From assembly GCF_041051975.1 (NCBI RefSeq), contig NZ_CP163435.1, positions 3,410,001-3,474,000 of the forward strand: 64,000 bases of DNA, read 5' to 3'. Below, one piece after another: positions 40,959 to 48,114 of the stretch. The first letter of the stretch is position 1. The number at the start of each line of letters is the position of its first letter. The notes below the pieces were generated by a model. That model ran no database searches. It saw only the letters and a list, made by a program, of their open reading frames with translations, and was not told the origin of the DNA. This DNA is from Streptomyces sp. R21. GTDB lineage: Bacteria; Actinomycetota; Actinomycetes; Streptomycetales; Streptomycetaceae. The translations under genes and the position numbers were made by a program.

Positions 40959-42470
40959 TCAGGCGGCGTGCGCGGCGGTGCGGGCGAGGGCAGCGGTGAC
41001 GCGTTCGCCGATCCACTGGGCGACGTTGCAGGAGACCGCGTTTCCGGCCTGCATGGTCTGCTCGCCCTTGTTGCCGTGGACGATGTACTCGCCGGGGAAG
41101 CGCTGCGCGAGCAGCTGTTCGCGCGGCTGGATCATCCGGTAGTGGCAGTCGTCCAACTCCGGTGCCGGACCGAGCAGTCCGGCGGAATCCTTGGTGCCGA
41201 GCGTGTGCAGCGGCTCGCCGGCCGGCTTGGTCACCGCGTTGCGGTAGGGGATGACGAGCCAGTGATGCCGCCCCTGCCCGGTCACGGTGTCGACCGGGGA
41301 GGAGACCGGGCGGGCGGTGGCGTTGCGCCGCAGGGTCACGATGAACGAGTCATCCGCCTGCGGCGGGATGGCGAGCGCGTGGCTGTCCCGGGCGGTGACG
41401 GTCCCGAAGGGCTCGGCGATGCTGCGCACCATGTCGACTGGACGTGCGTTGCCGCCGTAGTTCTTGACATAGAACGCCCCGGATGGCACCAGGACGGCGT
41501 CACCGATCTTCGCCGTGCGCGCGGGCAGCGGCCCGGTGTCGGCTGGGAACGCCCTGCCGTCGTGGCCGCCGTGGTTGACGGTGAGAATCATGCCGCGGTC
41601 ACCGAGCAGGTCGAGGCCCTTGCGGATGCGGGTGACGGTGTTCGCGGCCAGGGGGCGCAGCCCGTGCACGGGCCGGTCGCCGATGCGCACACCGAGGTTG
41701 GACCAGTCGATGATGCTTGCGGCCGGGCGCACGTACGGCTCCACCAGGGCGTGACGGCAGGCGGAGTTGGGGCAGCGGTAGTCGTACTGCTGCTTGTACT
41801 TACCCACCCGGCGCCCGTTGCGCCACGTCTGCACTGCGTGCACGTCCCGCTCGCAGGCGGCACACCAGGCGAGCGGGGTGGGCTTCAGGTCCGGCCGGGG
41901 CAGGTCGGTGCGGGTGAACACGACGTAGATCCGGTCGCGCCACTGCGGGGCGGGCGGGTTGTCCGCCCCGCCGACGTGCGCGGAGGACACGGAGACGATC
42001 TGGGAGTGGTAGCCGAGCGTTTCCATGCCCTTACGCCACCAGTCGAACAGCTCCCAGTCGACGACGAACTCCAGCACGTTCTCACACAGCACCGCCTTGT
42101 AACGGTGCACCTCGGTCGCGCGGATCACGTCGTAGGCGGTCGCCCTGGTGCGCTCCCACCCCGCGTTCTCCATCGGCCCGTACTCCCCCAGTTCCAGGGA
42201 GAGTTGGCCGTGCGTGCGCTTGCGCCCTCCCGCCGGGGAGATCTCCGTGCAGATCGGCGAGGCCCACAGGATGTCCGTGCGGGGCAGGCGCCGCATGTCG
42301 TAGTTGTTGATGTCAGCGCACAGGTGTTCCGCCTCGCGGTGGTTGGCCGCATGGGTCTGGACGGCCCGCTGCCAGTGGTTGGCCGCGAGCCGCAACTCCA
42401 GCCCGGCCGCGACCAGGCCCGTGGACGAGCCGCCCGCGCCGCAGAACAGATCGGTGAACGTCAGGCTCAT
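40959..42470 (-). CDS. DNA (cytosine-5) methyltransferase, atypical
   Basis: 503 residues from the ATG at 42468-42470. SAM motif I is FTDLFCGAGGSSTG; the catalytic Cys lies in WASPICTEISPAGG, where most C5 methyltransferases have PPCQ; motif VI ENV is in LCENVLEFVVDW; motif X is MQAGNAVSCNVAQWIG. A zinc-ribbon-like insertion (CAAC ... CPNSACRH) sits in the target-recognition region. No restriction endonuclease gene is adjacent, so it is likely an orphan methylase protecting the element from host restriction. Related enzymes occur in actinophages. Confidence 0.88.
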   Translation of the reverse strand: MSLTFTDLFCGAGGSSTGLVAAGLELRLAANHWQRAVQTHAANHREAEHLCADINNYDMRRLPRTDILWASPICTEISPAGGRKRTHGQLSLELGEYGPMENAGWERTRATAYDVIRATEVHRYKAVLCENVLEFVVDWELFDWWRKGMETLGYHSQIVSVSSAHVGGADNPPAPQWRDRIYVVFTRTDLPRPDLKPTPLAWCAACERDVHAVQTWRNGRRVGKYKQQYDYRCPNSACRHALVEPYVRPAASIIDWSNLGVRIGDRPVHGLRPLAANTVTRIRKGLDLLGDRGMILTVNHGGHDGRAFPADTGPLPARTAKIGDAVLVPSGAFYVKNYGGNARPVDMVRSIAEPFGTVTARDSHALAIPPQADDSFIVTLRRNATARPVSSPVDTVTGQGRHHWLVIPYRNAVTKPAGEPLHTLGTKDSAGLLGPAPELDDCHYRMIQPREQLLAQRFPGEYIVHGNKGEQTMQAGNAVSCNVAQWIGERVTAALARTAAHAA

Positions 42471-42499
42471 GCCCGAACTCCCTTTCAACGCAGGTGGGT

Positions 42500-42826
42500 T
42501 CACAGCTCGAACAGGCCCGGTGCGTCGTCGCCGGGTGCCGTGCTGCGCGCCCGGCGGGCGGCGGCGGTGTGGCACTCCGGGCACCAGGCCCGCAACTCCT
42601 GCGACGGCAGTACGGCGGCCTGGACGGGCGGGGTGAGCGGGTCGGCGGGCGCGGCCAGCAGGCGAACGCGGTGGCCGTGCTTGCTGGTGTAGCCGTCGTG
42701 CTCGCGCGGGCAACGGCCCTGCGTTTTGGCGTGCGGGTTGCCGCACGCACCCACGCACTGGCAGCGATGGCCCGCTGCCCCTATCACGCGCCGCCACTTG
42801 CCGGTGGCGGCGAGCGGCTCGCTCAT
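42500..42826 (-). CDS. Small Cys/His-rich protein, HNH-like
   Basis: 108 residues. Cys and His pairs (CQCVGACG, CPREHDGY, WCPECH) suggest a zinc-binding, HNH-nuclease-like fold, but the HNH catalytic signature is not clear. A recurrent companion in Streptomyces elements. Overlaps the GGDEF gene by 4 bp (ATGA) and precedes the methyltransferase by 29 bp. Confidence 0.65.
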   Translation of the reverse strand: MSEPLAATGKWRRVIGAAGHRCQCVGACGNPHAKTQGRCPREHDGYTSKHGHRVRLLAAPADPLTPPVQAAVLPSQELRAWCPECHTAAARRARSTAPGDDAPGLFEL

Positions 42827-43473
42827 GCGACCACCCCCACCGCGGGCACATCGGTGCGGGCGCCGATGCGGCCGGAGCGCCGTCCGGCGACGGTGGCGAA
42901 CAGCCGGCCCAGCCCCGCACGGCGCAATCCGACGCGACCCTGCTTGGCCGCGTACATCGCCTCATCCGCCCGCCGCAGCAGCCCGGACAGGTCATCTGCG
43001 GGGAAGTCTCCGGCGCGCACCCAGCCGAGCGAGACCGTGGTGCAGGCGGCCGGGTCCTGGCCGTCGACCGGCCGGGCGAGCACACGGTGCAGCACGGCGA
43101 GCAGGTCGGCCGCGGTGCCGTGGTCGTCGATGAGAACGGCGGCGAACTCATCGCCCCCGAGCCGCCCGGCGACCCCGGAAGGGCCGACGTGGCGGGCGAG
43201 CCGGCCGGCGGTCGCCTGCAACAGCGCGTCCCCGGCCGCATGCCCATGCTCGTCGTTGATCTGCTTGAAGCGGTCGACGTCGGCGAGCACCACGACCGCG
43301 CGCGGGTCCTTCAGGAGGGTGGTGGCGCGGCGGGTGAACCCGTCCCGGGTGACCAGTCCGGTCAGTGGATCGCGCCGGGCGGTGTGCAGACGGCCGCGCA
43401 GCCACCACACGTGAGCTGCCCATCCGGCGGCGAGCGGCAGCGCGGAGAGCAGGGCCGTGGCCAGGGTGTTCAC
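42823..43473 (-). CDS. GGDEF-domain protein (putative diguanylate cyclase)
   Basis: 216 residues, GTG start at 43471-43473. One N-terminal membrane helix, then a GGDEF domain: DPLTGLVTRDGF, metal-binding ADVDRFKQINDEHGH and the intact active-site loop GRLGGDEFAAVL. No RxxD inhibitory site stands at the usual position five residues before GGDEF. The last 40 residues are basic. Makes cyclic di-GMP if active. In Streptomyces this nucleotide controls BldD and hence development. It is embedded in the overlapping transfer operon, with 4-bp overlaps on both sides. Confidence 0.9.
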   Translation of the reverse strand: MNTLATALLSALPLAAGWAAHVWWLRGRLHTARRDPLTGLVTRDGFTRRATTLLKDPRAVVVLADVDRFKQINDEHGHAAGDALLQATAGRLARHVGPSGVAGRLGGDEFAAVLIDDHGTAADLLAVLHRVLARPVDGQDPAACTTVSLGWVRAGDFPADDLSGLLRRADEAMYAAKQGRVGLRRAGLGRLFATVAGRRSGRIGARTDVPAVGVVA

Positions 43474-44438
43474 GCGGCCACCCCCTCGGCGTCTGCGTGG
43501 GACGCGTCCACGGGGTGCAGGGCGCGGCCGTCGGCCCGCTCGGCGAGCAGGGCGTCACGCACTTGCCGGGCGGGGCCGGAGCCGCAGTGCAGGGCCTTGC
43601 GCAGTGCCTCGGCGTTGATCGCGGCGTCCGTCCAGTCGGCCGTGATGGTGCGGGCCTCGGCGAGCAGTTCGGCCGGGGTGCGCTGCGGCGCGGTGGCTTT
43701 GCCCTTGGCCTGCCGCCTGCGCGGCGGCTTGGCTGCCTCGCGCTTCGGCTCCCGGTCGGCGGGCATGTCGGCGTCGGCGGGGGCGAGTTCGCCCATGCGC
43801 AGCATGACGCGCTCGCGCCGCGGGGTCTTCGAGCGCCACTTGCGGCCGTAGCGCTCGCGCAGGTCCGCACGGGCCAGCAGCCGTTCCCGCTCACGAGCGA
43901 GCGCGTCCGTGTAGGAGGTGACCTCCCACAGCGTCATGCGGCGCCACAGCGCGAACGTGGGCAGCGGGGCGAGCAGCCAACGCGAGAAGCGGATCTTGTC
44001 CATGCGGCGGCCGGTGACGGCGCCGATGCGGACGGCATAGACGTGGGCGCCGATCTCGGAGAACACCACCCACAGCAGCGGCATCGTCCCGTGAGCCACC
44101 TTCGCGGACAGGGAGTGTCCGGCCGCGATGTTCAGCCAGCACGTGACCAGGGTCAGCAGCCAGGGCACGAACCGCACCCACGCCAACGCCATGTCCAGCC
44201 GGACCAACAGCAGGTTGGCCAGGGTGAACACCGGGATGGCGATGTCGACCGCGATGGGCAGGATGTGCGGGGTGGTGAAGCCCCACCGTGCCGCGGCCAG
44301 GGATACCGCGTCGAAGGACAAATACAGCCCCAGGGCGCCGACCGCGGCGGCGGCGAGCGCGCCGACTCCGGCAAGGCCCATCTCTGGCTTGGTCAGCGGC
44401 GGCACCTGGGGCCGCGCAGTCTCGGTTGCGGTCGTCAT
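43470..44438 (-). CDS. DUF2637 / SpdB-like membrane protein
   Basis: 322 residues from the ATG at 44436-44438, GGGAGG 7 nt upstream. Four membrane helices in residues 20-135 (GLAGVGALAAAAVGALGLYL, LPIAVDIAIPVFTLANLLLV, WVRFVPWLLTLVTCWLN, MPLLWVVFSEIGAHVYAV), the DUF2637 pattern. A long basic cytoplasmic part follows, ending in a winged-helix-like segment (AINAEALRKALHCGSGPARQVRDALL). Typical of transfer-associated Spd proteins; the tail may bind DNA. Confidence 0.85.
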   Translation of the reverse strand: MTTATETARPQVPPLTKPEMGLAGVGALAAAAVGALGLYLSFDAVSLAAARWGFTTPHILPIAVDIAIPVFTLANLLLVRLDMALAWVRFVPWLLTLVTCWLNIAAGHSLSAKVAHGTMPLLWVVFSEIGAHVYAVRIGAVTGRRMDKIRFSRWLLAPLPTFALWRRMTLWEVTSYTDALARERERLLARADLRERYGRKWRSKTPRRERVMLRMGELAPADADMPADREPKREAAKPPRRRQAKGKATAPQRTPAELLAEARTITADWTDAAINAEALRKALHCGSGPARQVRDALLAERADGRALHPVDASHADAEGVAA

Positions 44439-45034
44439 GCGGCACCTCCCTGAAGCGGCGGGTTGACCAGGCCGGTCAGGGTGGCGATCTCGTCGCCGGT
44501 GAGGACCGTGTGCTCGTCCATGGCGTGCGCCACGGTGCGGATCTCGCGCCACAGGTAACCGACCCTGCGGCGGGCCATCCCCTGGACCATCCCCCAGGAC
44601 TTGCCGCCCTCGGGGACGTCGTCACGTCCGAGCCGGTAGCCGGCCTGCGCGAGGACGTCGACGGCCAGCTCGCGGTCATGGACGGAGGAGCAGGCGGCGG
44701 CCCGCTCGGGGGTCCACAGCCCGTAGGTCAGCAGGTACTGCACGTGGGCGAGTTCTCCGGCGGCAGCCTGCGCGGCGAACTGCCACGGATTGGTGTTCTG
44801 CGCCTGCCAGGCGGTGTTGCCGGTGACGCTCCAGCGGCCCGGCTGCGGCTCCCAGGCGATGACCTCGCTCGTGACGACGTGCATGCCGTAGGCCATGGAG
44901 AGCACGGCATGCCCGGCCTCATGAAAGGCGAGGCCCAACCGGGCCTGTTCGTAGGTCAGCGAGATCAACGACGTCGGGCGCGGCTTGCCGGTGTGGTCCG
45001 ACAGCGTCTCCGGGGCGGGGGCCAGGGTCCTCAC
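44435..45034 (-). CDS. HExxH (M41-like) putative metallopeptidase
   Basis: 199 residues, GTG start at 45032-45034. The zinc motif HEAGH lies in GLAFHEAGHAVLSMAYG, in the same setting as FtsH/M41 peptidases, and an acidic helix downstream (SSVHDRELAVDVLAQAGY) could supply the third ligand. No AAA domain or membrane helix. Whether it is an active protease is open. It overlaps its neighbours by 4 bp on both sides. Confidence 0.75.
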   Translation of the reverse strand: MRTLAPAPETLSDHTGKPRPTSLISLTYEQARLGLAFHEAGHAVLSMAYGMHVVTSEVIAWEPQPGRWSVTGNTAWQAQNTNPWQFAAQAAAGELAHVQYLLTYGLWTPERAAACSSVHDRELAVDVLAQAGYRLGRDDVPEGGKSWGMVQGMARRRVGYLWREIRTVAHAMDEHTVLTGDEIATLTGLVNPPLQGGAA

Positions 45035-45315
45035 GCCGCCACCCCCTTGCGCACCGTGCGGCGGGCGGGACGAACCAGCGGGATGACGTCGAACAGGTCC
45101 CGGTTCTCCTCGATGACCTTCGCGGCGACGCGGATCAGGTCGTCAGGAAGGTGGGGGTTGTCGGCGAGGATGTCGCGGGCCGCATCCAGCCGGGCCGTGC
45201 GCTCCTCGTCGCTCTCGCCGTCGACCCCGAGCCACAGCTCAACCGGGGTGCCCAGGGCCAGTTCGATGAAGTCGTCGGGAGAGACGGCCTGGTGACCGCC
45301 GATGTAGGTACGCAT
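45031..45315 (-). CDS. Small hypothetical protein heading the overlapping transfer operon
   Basis: 94 residues. Acidic N-terminal two thirds (DDFIELALGTPVELWLG, DGESDEERTARLDAARDIL) and a basic end (RPARRTVRKGVAA). No known domain. First of five genes joined by 4-bp overlaps (this gene, HExxH, DUF2637, GGDEF, HNH-like). Preceded by leader copy B. Confidence 0.75.
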   Translation of the reverse strand: MRTYIGGHQAVSPDDFIELALGTPVELWLGVDGESDEERTARLDAARDILADNPHLPDDLIRVAAKVIEENRDLFDVIPLVRPARRTVRKGVAA

Positions 45316-45388
45316 GGAGGCTCCTGAATCGGAGGGACAGGAAGCCGGAGTTGCCGCAGGCTTTTGGCGAGACGGCGACCTCTCCGGC
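45316..45388 (-). promoter_or_regulatory. Conserved double-hairpin RNA leader, copy B (transfer operon)
   Basis: Hairpin 1: outer stem 45344-45350/45382-45388 (7 bp), symmetric 2x2 internal loop, inner stem 45353-45357/45375-45379 (5 bp with one G-U pair that exists only in the minus-strand RNA), 17-nt loop CGUCUCGCCAAAAGCCU. Hairpin 2: UCCUG (45338-45342) pairs with CAGGA (45322-45326) of the ribosome-binding site CAGGAG. UCCCUCC lies between them. Confidence 0.75.
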
Positions 45389-45415
45389 GCCTCAGCCGCG
45401 AGTGCGGCGAGGCGG

Positions 45416-45458
45416 TGCCCCGACCGGGAGTCGAACCCGGCCTTGCGACCATCGGGGC
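45416..45458 (-). ncRNA. tRNA-Leu-like minihelix lacking D and anticodon arms
   Basis: 43 nt. A 7-bp acceptor stem GCCCCGA/TCGGGGC with discriminator A and following CC, and a canonical T-arm CCGGG TTCGACT CCCGG, are joined directly by an 11-nt linker TGGTCGCAAGG. The linker looks like the first bases of a D-arm fused to the GCAA end of a long variable arm, as in tRNA-Leu. It lies between the 68-residue gene and leader copy B, on the same strand. Confidence 0.6.
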
Positions 45459-45483
45459 GGTATCGGTGGGGTGTTGGGGCGGG

Positions 45484-45690
45484 TCAGGTCCTGCTCCTGG
45501 CGAGCCGCATCACGCCAGTGACCATGGCGGCGACGGTGAGCGTGGCAACCATGAACACGCCGCCGCAGCCGTCGTTGCCGTGCAGCACCACGTGCTCCTC
45601 GCACGGCTTGCAGGGCTTGTTGTCGAACCCGAAATTCCTGCTGTGGATCTCGGCGTGCTGCTCGCACTGCACGCATCGCTCGTTGCTCAT
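45484..45690 (-). CDS. Small zinc-ribbon membrane protein
   Basis: 68 residues. N-terminal CVQCEQHAE and CKPCEEHVV, two CxxC pairs about 20 residues apart, suggest one zinc site. A C-terminal membrane helix (GVFMVATLTVAAMVTGVM) and basic tail follow. Role unknown. Its leader (copy C) is almost the same sequence as that of the 94-residue gene 375 bp away, so the two leaders arose by duplication. Confidence 0.75.
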   Translation of the reverse strand: MSNERCVQCEQHAEIHSRNFGFDNKPCKPCEEHVVLHGNDGCGGVFMVATLTVAAMVTGVMRLARSRT

Positions 45691-45761
45691 GACGAACTCC
45701 TGAGTCGGAGGGACAGGAAACCGGAGGGGCCGCAGGCCTTTGGCGAGACGGCGACCGCTCC
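45691..45761 (-). promoter_or_regulatory. Conserved double-hairpin RNA leader, copy C
   Basis: Hairpin 1: 45723-45726/45758-45761 and 45728-45733/45751-45756 with a 1x1 mismatch, loop 45734-45750 reading CGUCUCGCCAAAGGCCU. Hairpin 2: UCCUG (45714-45718) pairs with CAGGA (45698-45702) of the ribosome-binding site, with UCCCUCC between. Confidence 0.75.
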
Positions 45762-46129
45762 AAGGGGGCCACGGCAGCGGGTCAGATCCGGACCCGGCAT
45801 GGGCGGTTGAAAAGGTTGATCAGGTCGTCGGTCACAGCGGTGACCGACGTGAAGACCACGAATCGTGGAGGTCCGAGACGATCCCGGCTCCCCTCAGCGC
45901 TGCTCGTACGAGACGAGCAGCGGAGGCAACCGGCCGCAGTGCGTGCGAGGCGCGCCGCGGAGGGGTCGAAGTCGTTCAGGCGCGCGGTCTTGCTCCGCGC
46001 AGGGCCGCCATTTCGGGGGTGGTGACCAGGCCCGCTTATGTGCGCCGAAGCGCTTGTCGAAGAACGGCCGATCCGGGGCCCGCGGCGTGCGGCTGATGCC
46101 GCCTTCCTGTCGAGCCATCCCGTTCGGTG
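45762..46129. other. Gene-free upstream region of the leftward transfer genes
   Basis: About 370 bp. Several open frames cross it on both strands, but none has a convincing start or recognisable product. It contains a 9-bp inverted repeat with a 4-nt loop at 45827-45848 (GTCGGTCAC AGCG GTGACCGAC). Promoters of the leftward genes are expected here. Confidence 0.4.
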
Positions 46130-46158
46130 ATGCAGTACCTGTTTTACAGGTACTGCAT
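46130..46158. promoter_or_regulatory. Palindromic operator in the divergent regulatory region
   Basis: Perfect 13-bp inverted repeat, ATGCAGTACCTGT and ACAGGTACTGCAT, with a 3-nt TTT spacer. Half-site GTACCTG/CAGGTAC suits a GntR-type dimer. A second pair of half-sites (CAGGTAG at 46272, CTACCTT at 46285) stands closer to the XRE gene. The likely ligand is the GntR protein encoded at 48.1 kb, as KorSA does in pSAM2; that pairing is inference. Confidence 0.7.
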
Positions 46159-46319
46159 AGGGTTCCGTCAAGTAGGGCGATGAGGTTTCTTGGCTTTGCA
46201 CCGGGACTTCTTGATGCACCATCAGAATCGGTGCAGGTCAGGGGAGTTGGTCACCCCCTGCGTGGACAGCTCAGGTAGATCTAGCTACCTTCAGGAAGTC
46301 CCTAGACGTCCCATCGGGG

Positions 46320-47081
46320 GTGGAGATGTCCAACGAGCGATTGCGGTCGGCACTCTTGGCGCAGGGCATGACCGTGCAGCAGCTCGCGGAAAGGATCGAG
46401 GTCAACCCGAAGACAGTCGAGCGCTGGATCACGCAGGGCAAGGTGCCCTACCGACGCCACCAGTACGCCACCGCGTCCGTGCTGAACGTCGACGTGACAA
46501 CGCTGTGGGAGGACGCACGCTCGGTCGACAGCGCAACCGACTTGAGCAAGGCCGAGATCGTCTCGGTGTACCCGCACCGACACGTCGTGCCGACCGATCT
46601 CTGGCGAGAGATGTGCGAACGCGCCAAGGAGCGCATCGACATCCTTGTTTATGCGGGCATCGGCCTGGCGGAAGATCCGCGCTTCCTGTCAGTCCTCAAG
46701 GCGAAATCGCGGAGTGTTGGCATCCGCGTACTGATGGGTGATCCCGCGTGCGAGGCCGTCATTCGCCGTGGCATCGATGAAGGTCACCGCATCATGGACG
46801 GCAAGATCCGCAACGCGCTGGTCAACTACCGTCCTCTCTTCACCAGTCACCCTGCGATCACCTTCCGGCTGCACGACACCGTGCTCTACAACTCGATCTA
46901 CCGCTCGGATGACGAGATGCTCGTCAACACACACGTGTACGGCATCGGCGCCTACCTGGCCCCCGTGCTGCACCTGCGGCGACTTCCCGGGGGTGGGCTG
47001 TTCGATACCTTCGCCAATAGCGTCCAGCAGACCTGGGAAGGCGCGAGGCCAGTATCCGAACACGACATCACAGGAGCATGA
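46320..47081 (+). CDS. XRE-type HTH regulator with C-terminal effector domain (DUF5919-like)
   Basis: 253 residues from the GTG at 46320; an ATG two codons later is equally possible. N-terminal helix-turn-helix (MTVQQLAERIEVNPKTVERWI), linker, then a domain of about 170 residues with a phospholipase-D-like outline (RIDILVYAGIGLAEDPRF, GIRVLMGDP, ITFRLHDTVLYNSIYRSDDEMLVNTHVYG). HKD catalytic motifs are not evident, so it may be a sensor. Co-directional with the Pif-like gene, with a 3-nt gap. Confidence 0.82.
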   Translation: MEMSNERLRSALLAQGMTVQQLAERIEVNPKTVERWITQGKVPYRRHQYATASVLNVDVTTLWEDARSVDSATDLSKAEIVSVYPHRHVVPTDLWREMCERAKERIDILVYAGIGLAEDPRFLSVLKAKSRSVGIRVLMGDPACEAVIRRGIDEGHRIMDGKIRNALVNYRPLFTSHPAITFRLHDTVLYNSIYRSDDEMLVNTHVYGIGAYLAPVLHLRRLPGGGLFDTFANSVQQTWEGARPVSEHDITGA

Positions 47082-47084
47082 GCC

Positions 47085-47558
47085 ATGGGACGTATCGACT
47101 ACCTGCACGACCCCGACGCCCCGCCGGCCAACTCGGTCGTGCCCTCTGTCGTGGCGTTCGTACAGAACGATGCGGGTCAGGTGCTGATGATTCAGCGCTC
47201 GGACAATGGCCGGTGGGCGCTCCCTGGCGGCGGGCACGACGTGGGCGAGTCCATCAGCGCCACCGTGGTGCGCGAGGTCTGGGAAGAGACCGGTATCAAG
47301 GCCGAAGTCGTCGACATGGCCGGGATCTACACCGACCCCGGCCACGTGATGCAGTACGACGACGGGGAGATCCGCCAGCAGTTCAGCATCTGCTTCCGTG
47401 CGCGGCCTGTCGGCGGAGAGGTGCGTACAAGCAACGAGACGACACAGGTCCGCTGGGTTGACCCAGCGGACCTGGAGACGTTCGACGTACACCCCACCAT
47501 GCGACTCCGGATAGAGCACGCGATGGACCGTACCCGGACGGCCCCCTACATCGGCTGA
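47085..47558 (+). CDS. pif: Nudix hydrolase, Pif-like (transfer immunity factor)
   Basis: 157 residues. Complete Nudix box GX5EX7REUXEEXGU: GGGHDVGESISATVVREVWEETGI. In pSAM2 the Nudix protein Pif prevents redundant transfer between cells that already carry the element; gene size and position with the regulators support the same role here. Substrate unknown. It converges on the HD gene, overlapping its last 13 bp. A decayed homologue lies outside the element at 54.5 kb. Confidence 0.85.
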   Translation: MGRIDYLHDPDAPPANSVVPSVVAFVQNDAGQVLMIQRSDNGRWALPGGGHDVGESISATVVREVWEETGIKAEVVDMAGIYTDPGHVMQYDDGEIRQQFSICFRARPVGGEVRTSNETTQVRWVDPADLETFDVHPTMRLRIEHAMDRTRTAPYIG

Positions 47559-48112
47559 CGCTTCGCGGCGGCGACCCGTTCGAGGACACGCGCCGTGCTC
47601 GCCAGGATCTCGGGCTCGGCACGGCGGATAAACGTCCCGATCAGGCTGTCGGGCCCATAGCGCCCGGCAATCTCGTTGATCCGGTCCACCGGGTTGGTCG
47701 CCGTGCCGTCCGGCGTGGTGTTCATGTCGCAGTAGCAGAGCGCGTCGTTCAGGCCTGCGCTCTCGCGAGGGAACTCCCCCTCCAGCTCCTCGCGCAGGCC
47801 ACGCGCTTCCGCCTCCATCCATGCGCAGGAATGGTGGGCCACGAGGTGCACGACCCGTTCGTCAGCGTTCGCTACGTCTCGGAGGTACCGGGCGCCGTCC
47901 AGCGGGTGAAAGCCGGTCTTGGCGAGGTCCGGCGCGTAGCCGATGTCATGCAGCACCGCTGCCGCTTCCAGCAGTTCGGCGTCCGCCCCGACAATCGGCG
48001 CAATCGTGCACGCCCGTTCGGCAACGCCCAGCGAGTGCTTCCAGCGACGCGGCAGCGGCTCAGAGAGCAGTGATTCGGCAAGCGGGTAGGCCCACTCCGT
48101 CAGTCCCGTCAA
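47546..48112 (-). CDS. HD-domain phosphohydrolase
   Basis: 188 residues with a TTG start at 48110-48112, 2 nt after the GntR stop. The HD motif is present: His in RRWKHSLGVAERA and HD in EAAAVLHDIGYAP, later His in HLVAHHSCAWMEAEARG. Likely acts on nucleotides or phosphorylated nucleosides. Co-transcribed with the GntR regulator. Nudix and HD phosphohydrolases side by side suggest nucleotide-pool or signal-nucleotide cleavage; the substrate is unknown. Confidence 0.82.
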   Translation of the reverse strand: MTGLTEWAYPLAESLLSEPLPRRWKHSLGVAERACTIAPIVGADAELLEAAAVLHDIGYAPDLAKTGFHPLDGARYLRDVANADERVVHLVAHHSCAWMEAEARGLREELEGEFPRESAGLNDALCYCDMNTTPDGTATNPVDRINEIAGRYGPDSLIGTFIRRAEPEILASTARVLERVAAAKRQPM

Positions 48113-48114
48113 AA

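Noticed and set aside
45782..46222. Open frame of 146 codons in the divergent regulatory region
   Set aside because: It overlaps the 13-bp-arm operator and promoter region, has no convincing start and no family resemblance.
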